From Baffinella frigidus (Eukaryota > Cryptophyceae > Cryptomonadales > Baffinellaceae): DNA of 12,563 nt. A model generated the notes under the pieces. The model was not told where the DNA came from. It made no database searches and saw only the letters and a program-made list of their open reading frames with translations. Every line of letters begins with the position of its first letter. The stretch's first letter is position 1. The position numbers and the translations under genes were made by a program. The stretch covers positions 94,418 through 106,980 of the forward strand of contig MU646569.1 in the NCBI GenBank assembly GCA_026770585.1, given 5' to 3'. Shown here one piece after another: positions 9,297-12,563 of the stretch.

Positions 9297-9605
9297 GTGA
9301 TCCGAGAGGAAGCATGGCTTTTCTGCAGAACAATTTCCGGTGTCCGCCTATGTTGGGAGCTCGAAGAACCTAAAGGACCTAAAGGAGGGGAGCTGAAGTG
9401 TCTTCAGCAAAGAGACCTTTGCAACCGAAGGGGCGGCGGTTCTGAGTCAGTGGAGAATGCAGGAAGGAAGATAAGTCTACCGGGAAGAGGGAATTCAAAC
9501 TTCCATGGCGCGAGGCCGGTCCCGCTAAATCATCTCGGTGCTATGGATAGCGGATCCGGACCAGGATCCGGACCATTTGGTTGTCAATAAACAACTCTCT
9601 CTCTG
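9297..9605 (-). repeat. dispersed repeat R, copy in minus orientation
   Basis: The segment contains CCTAAAGGACCTAAAGGA, GCCTATGTTGGGAGCTCGAA and, further right, TTGTCAATAAACAACTCTCT. Related sequence in the opposite orientation lies at 9850-10030. 9340-9386 is an exact 47-bp reverse complement of 11881-11927. Within it, GGATCCGGACCA is tandemly doubled at 9552-9575. An open frame runs through, but I see no protein signature. Confidence 0.6.
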
Positions 9606-9674
9606 CAGCGCTCAGACACAGCGAGGCGGCTGCGCCTGGGGGGGGGGGGGGGACTATCCCTGAAGTGACCAGTA

Positions 9675-9790
9675 CAGGGTTACCTCGCTCATAAGAACCC
9701 CCCCCCCCCTAGGACCCTGCAGTAGGCCCATGCGTAGGGCCCTATGTTGGTCCTAGGGGGCGGCGGTTTCTTATGAGCGAGTTACCCCTG
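9675..9790. mobile_element. 116-bp palindromic element, copy E3
   Basis: Its ends are CAGGGTTACCTCGCTCATAA and TTATGAGCGAGTTACCCCTG. TA precedes the left end (9673-9674), but the right flank is CA, so one side of the duplication is altered. The core is CCTAGGACCCTGCAGTAGG. It lies between the two inverted arms of repeat R. A run of 12 G occurs just before, at 9641-9652. Confidence 0.65.
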
Positions 9791-9849
9791 CACATGTATG
9801 TTCCTTGGAATACTCCTACCGTGGGGCCCTCAGGCGGTGCGCACCCTGT

Positions 9850-10030
9850 TCACCAAGAGAGAGAATTTATTGATGACAAGACCGGCATGACCACATTCTA
9901 TGACCCCCTGCAAGAACCCCTTTAGGTCCTTTAGGTTTTAATTTCTCCCAACATAGCCCAACGACACGCCCTTCCGTAGAAAGGACTGCAAAGTAAGCAT
10001 GTTTGCTTACGGATCGCGTTTCGCTCTCCA
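9850..10030 (+). repeat. dispersed repeat R, copy in plus orientation
   Basis: AGAGAGAGAATTTATTGATG, CCTTTAGGTCCTTTAGGTTT and CCCAACATAGCCCAACGACA match the reverse complement of 9297-9605 in the same order. Further plus-orientation pieces are at 11477-11570 and 11881-11927. Confidence 0.6.
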
Positions 10031-10140
10031 GTGCAGAGGCTCGTGAAGAGGGGATACAGGGTGGCTCTGTTGGGGTGTTTGAGTTAACCCAAAAGGATCG
10101 CGCTCGCACACACACCGAACCCAAGTCAGCCTTCTGTATA

Positions 10141-10230
10141 GTTTGACCAGTTTGACCGATGCGAAAATGGTCAAAATATTTTTCCGATTTTTTTTGTCAC
10201 GCAATTTCCAAGTCGTGAAAAGGGAGGGAC
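10141..10230 (+). promoter_or_regulatory. upstream region of the ankyrin gene
   Basis: This is an AT-rich 90-base stretch before the start. TTTGACC occurs at 10142 and 10151, and GGTCAAA at 10169-10175 makes a 7-bp hairpin with the second one. The run TTTTTCCGATTTTTTTT follows. An in-frame TGA at 10216-10218 closes the frame upstream of ATG 10231. I cannot identify a TATA box or start site with confidence. Confidence 0.3.
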
Positions 10231-10722
10231 ATGGCGGCAAGCATTCCTCTCTCCAAGCCCGCTATCTGGACTGCAGCTCTGAACGGCCGGATTGAGGAGG
10301 TCCAGAAGATGCTCGCGGAGGGAGCGGACGTCGAACAGAAGGGCGGGTCCACCCAGAGCACACCGCTCCAAGTCGCAGCTAGTCGGTTCCTCAAGGCCAA
10401 CGCCCTTGCAATGGTTCTTCTCCTTCTCGAGAACGGGGCCAACGTGCTGGCCACGACAACAGCTGGCAAGACGGTGCTACACGCTGTCGCAGAGTGGGAG
10501 TACGCTGCCGAGGGCCATCAGGATATCGTGCGCCTGTTTCTTCAGCGCGGGGCCAACGTTTCCGCCAAGACCAGCGATGGAGAGACGCCCCTCCACGCCG
10601 CGGCTGCACGCGGCCACACGGAGATGATCCGCCTCCTCCTCAACGAGCACGGGGTGGACGTATCCGCAAAGAGGGACGACGGCAAGACCGCCCTCCACGC
10701 CGTGGCATCCACTGGCCACGAG
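10231..10722 (+). CDS. gene 2 exon 1
   Basis: It comprises 164 codons ending G-H-E in phase 0, with the donor CACGAG|GTACAT (GT at 10723). The splice falls inside an ankyrin repeat, just after the G-H-E that normally precedes helix 2. Without splicing, the frame runs on to a TAG at 10804-10806. Confidence 0.8.
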
Positions 10723-12361
10723 GTACATGCACCCCTACTTTCAGCCACGAGCGGTCGCGCCATAGCAGGGGGCTGCGGCCAGAAAATCCCTAAACCGGGT
10801 TTCTAGGGTGTCTAAACCTAAACCCTAAACGCCCTGAACCTCTCGATCCCACACCCTCAACGCACCCTCAACACAGGATATCCCCCCCCCCCCCCTCAAG
10901 GACCCTACAGTAGGCCTGTACATGGCCCTACGGTGTTCCTCGGGGGATGAGCGCCTCCTTACGAGAGAGTTAGCCCTGCACAGGGAGCGAGGTACCCCTG
11001 CACCGGATTGACTCGTAGACGAGACACCCTCAGGATATCCTGCGTAAACGAGATACCCTCAGGATATCCTGCGCCAGCTGCTGGAGGCGGGCGCGTGTCG
11101 GCAAAGCGGGGGGCTGTGGCCAGAAGATCCCCAATCCGGGTCTCTATGGTTTCTAAACCCAAACCCTGAACCCTGAACTCTGAACCTCTCGCTCGCGCAC
11201 TCTCAACGCGCTAGCAACGAAGGATATTCTGCGCCGACTTTCTATGGTTTCTAAACCTAAACCCTGAACCCTGAACCCTGAACCTCTCGCTCGCGCACTC
11301 TGAACGCAGGATATCCTGCGCCGGGCGCAGAAGTCTCGGTGGTCGCGCCATAGCAGGGGGCTGCGGCCAGAAGATCCCTAACCCGGGTTTCCAGGGTTTC
11401 TCAACCCCTGAACCCTGAACTCTGAACGTCTCGCTCGCACACTCTCAACGGCACTCTCAACGCAGGATGTCCTGTCGGTCCTTTAGGTTATTTCAACTCC
11501 CATCATAGGCGGACACTGGAAGGTATCCTGCAGGTAAGCCCTGCTTCCTTTCGGATCGCATCAAGCTTCCCAATACAGAAAATCGCAGCAGAGACCGGCT
11601 AAAAGGCAGACCTCAATCGGGGATGTGAAGGTATGCGACGGCTCCTTTATGTTCTTTTAACGGGGTATGAACACAGGATATCTTGCGCCGACTCCTCGAA
11701 GCGGGGGCGGACGTCTCGGCTCGTTTCGAAACCTCAACCCTGAACCCTGAACCTCTGGCTCGCGCACCCTCAACGCACTCTCAACGCACTCTCAACACAC
11801 TTTCAACACACTCTCAACGCAGGATATCCTACGCCGGCTCCTTGAAGCGGGCGCAGACGTCTCGGTGGTCGCGCCATAGGTCCTTTAGGTCCTTTAGGTT
11901 CTTCGAGCTCCCAACATAGGCGGACACTAGCAGGGTGCCAGAAGATCCCTGAACCGGGTTTCTAGTCTTTCTCAACCCATACCTTGAACCTCTCGCTCGC
12001 GCACTCTCAACGCACCCTCAACGCAACCTCAGCAACACTCTGAACGTAGGATATCCTTCGCCGGCTCCTCGAAGCGGGGGCGGACGTCTCGGCTCGTTTC
12101 GAAACCGAGGAAATGTCCACAAATACACCACAAAAAGGAGAGATGAGACCGGGGAAGTCAGATATGGTGCATCGGGCACCCTCAAACGCACTCTTAACGC
12201 AGGATATCTTGCGCCGGCTCCTTGAAGCGGGGGCGGACGTCTCGGCGAAGCGAGACGACGGGGAGACGCCGCTCCACGCGGGCGCACGCGCCGGGTCCGT
12301 CAAGGCTGTCCGGCTGCTGCTCGAGGCAACCACCAAACCCAAACCGCGCAAACACGGCTGA
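10231..12361 (+). CDS. gene 2: ankyrin-repeat protein, two exons
   Basis: Exon 1 is 10231-10722 and exon 2 is 12203-12361, giving about 216 residues. ATG 10231 has a good context (GGGACATGGCG) and an upstream in-frame stop. Ankyrin units: about 12-38 (degenerate), 43-75, 78-113 (T-V-L-H-A-V-A, with a longer inner loop), 116-147 (the most typical, D-G-E-T-P-L-H-A-A-A-A-R-G-H), 149 across the splice (D-D-G-K-T-A-L-H-A-V-A-S-T-G-H-E|D-I-L-R-R-L-L-E-A-G-A-D-V), and a last one (R-D-D-G-E-T-P-L-H-A-G-A-R-A-G-S-V). The end is basic (K-P-K-P-R-K-H-G). Ankyrin repeats mediate protein binding; the partner is unknown. No signal peptide or membrane segment is seen. The choice of last exon is not certain, because other copies of its 5' end lie in the intron. 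Confidence 0.75.
10877..10996. mobile_element. remnant of palindromic family (E4) in the ankyrin intron
   Basis: It follows a truncated exon 2 copy (CACAG|GATATCC). After a C run come CTCAAGGACCCTACAGTAGG and CCTACGGTGTTCCTCGGGGG, the family core, then GAGCGAGGTACCCCTGCAC, a right-type end. The left end is missing. Target sequence cannot be judged. Confidence 0.5.
11034..11109 (+). pseudogene. gene 2 exon 2 copies, truncated and frameshifted
   Basis: CTCAG|GATATCCTGCG occurs at 11034 (short) and again at 11063, where it reads D-I-L-R-Q-L-L-E-A-G-A. It then loses about four bases relative to the intact exon, so V-S-A-K-R is out of frame. The AGATACCCTCAGGATATCCT context is duplicated about 29 bp apart. 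Confidence 0.65.
11223..11342 (+). pseudogene. gene 2 exon 2 copies with deletions
   Basis: GATATTCTGCGCCGAC at 11223 keeps only five codons. GATATCCTGCGCCGG at 11310 jumps by deletion to GCGCAGAAGTCTCGGTGG. Each is preceded by the same intron unit (TTCTATGGTTTCTAAACC, then CCCTGAACCTCTCGCTCGCG, then CTCTGAACGCAG). A further minimal copy, CAG|GATGTCCTG, is at 11466. Confidence 0.6.
11477..11570 (+). repeat. dispersed repeat R fragment in the ankyrin intron
   Basis: GGTCCTTTAGGTTATTTCAA, CATAGGCGGACACTGGAAGG and CTTTCGGATCGCATC parallel 9920-10020. It directly follows the exon copy at 11466 (CCTGTC|GGTCCTTTAGG), as does the fragment after the copy at 11823. Confidence 0.55.
11677..11735 (+). 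pseudogene. gene 2 exon 2 copy, open 5' part
   Basis: After AACACAG it reads D-I-L-R-R-L-L-E-A-G-A-D-V-S-A-R-F-E-T. It continues open through CCCTGAA heptamers to a TAG at 11917-11919, passing in another frame through the next copy. The acceptor is intact. It could act as an alternative last exon. Confidence 0.6.
11823..11879 (+). pseudogene. gene 2 exon 2 copy with early stop
   Basis: After CTCAACGCAG it reads D-I-L-R-R-L-L-E-A-G-A-D-V-S-V-V-A-P and then TAG (11877-11879). The GTGGTCGCGCCATAG end is shared with 11338-11353 and, in part, with 10751-10764, where it is intronic. Repeat R follows at once. Confidence 0.6.
11881..11927 (+). repeat. 47-bp exact inverted match to 9340-9386
   Basis: TCCTTTAGGTCCTTTAGGTT through CAACATAGGCGGACAC is the exact reverse complement of 9340-9386. 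Such identity over 47 bp, while neighbouring repeats have diverged, points to recent movement or gene conversion. Confidence 0.85.
12050..12202 (+). pseudogene. gene 2 exon 2 copy, in frame with the last exon
   Basis: After GAACGTAG the copy reads D-I-L-R-R-L-L-E-A-G-A-D-V-S-A-R-F-E-T-E and stays open through unique sequence (E-M-S-T-N-T-P-Q-K-G-E-M-R-P-G-K) into the intact exon 2 at 12203, in the same frame. If the acceptor at 12049 were used, the protein would gain 51 residues, with two D-I-L-R-R-L-L-E units. It may be a longer form of exon 2. Confidence 0.5.
12203..12361 (+). CDS. gene 2 exon 2 (last)
   Basis: The acceptor AACGCAG ends at 12202 and TGA is at 12359-12361. It begins in phase 0, matching exon 1. 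It completes ankyrin unit 5 (D-I-L-R-R-L-L-E-A-G-A-D-V-S-A-K) and adds unit 6. It is the only copy long enough to hold T-P-L-H and a second helix. Confidence 0.7.
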   Translation, partial: DILRRLLEAGADVSAKRDDGETPLHAGARAGSVKAVRLLLEATTKPKPRKHG

Positions 12362-12370
12362 ACGCGAGCA

Positions 12371-12563
12371 AACCCTAAACCCTGAACCCGGAATCCGGAA
12401 CCCGGAACCCGGAACCCGGAACCCGGAACCCGGAACCCTAAATTCTGAACCCTAAACCCTAAACTCTAAACCCTTAACTCTAAACCCTAAACCCTAAACC
12501 CTAAACCCTAAACCCTAAACCCTAAACCCTAAACCCTAAACCCTAAACCCTAAACCCTACACC
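12371..12563. repeat. CCCGGAA then near-perfect CCCTAAA array
   Basis: CCCGGAA units (about 12385-12436) lead into CCCTAAA units that are almost perfect from 12480 to 12558. The C-rich strand is on plus at the right edge. A true right-hand telomere would show TTTAGGG on plus, so I call this interstitial. Confidence 0.85.

Noticed and set aside
9297-9590. Plus-strand 97-codon open frame
   Set aside because: It lies in dispersed repeat R, whose homologous copies are not open in the same frame. There is no protein signature.
10197-10763. Several open frames antisense to or out of frame with the ankyrin exon
   Set aside because: These are GC-rich shadow frames. The plus frame from 10231 shows clear ankyrin motifs.

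Overview
The window looks like nuclear DNA from a eukaryote with plant-type telomere chemistry. Heptamers of the CCCTAAA type (TTTAGGG on the other strand) and many point variants fill most non-coding space. GC-rich coding islands sit between GT-AG introns. A green alga of the prasinophyte type is my best guess. That is inference from heptamer type, intron type and exon composition; I recognise no species marker.

Two plus-strand, multi-exon genes can be assembled by hand. Gene 1 (about 2264-8283, 5' end not resolved) has eight exons whose intron phases all agree: 2264-2354, 2961-3037, 4551-4647, 5635-5687, 5916-5964, 6805-6920, 7846-7906 and 8215-8283 (TGA). Together they encode about 203 residues of an unrecognised membrane protein. 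It has two related halves, each with a W-R-G-I-W motif followed by a T-W-Y motif between hydrophobic segments, and it ends in a charged tail. Gene 2 (10231-12361) is an ankyrin-repeat protein with a 164-codon first exon and a 52-codon last exon (12203-12361, TGA), joined in phase 0.

The striking feature is that nearly every exon of both genes is accompanied in its flanking introns by extra, mostly partial copies of itself. Many keep a splice acceptor or donor, some keep the reading frame, one is inverted, and several are interrupted by heptamer arrays or by small palindromic elements flanked by TA. Copy counts I can see: first-exon candidate about 5, exon a 5, exon b 4, exon c 7, exon f 3, exon g 3, terminal exon h at least 4, ankyrin last exon about 10.

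Layout: 1-101 poly-G and GA microsatellite; 134-2030 heptamer arrays with fragments of a 5' exon and a 237-bp TA-flanked element; 2037-8283 gene 1 with its exon copies; 8284-10140 a block of palindromic elements, terminal-exon fragments and an inverted dispersed repeat; 10141-12361 the ankyrin gene; 12371-12563 a CCCTAAA array. That last array runs C-rich on the plus strand at the right edge, which is the wrong orientation for a right-hand chromosome end, so it is probably interstitial. I see no tRNA, rRNA, CRISPR or bacterial operon structure.
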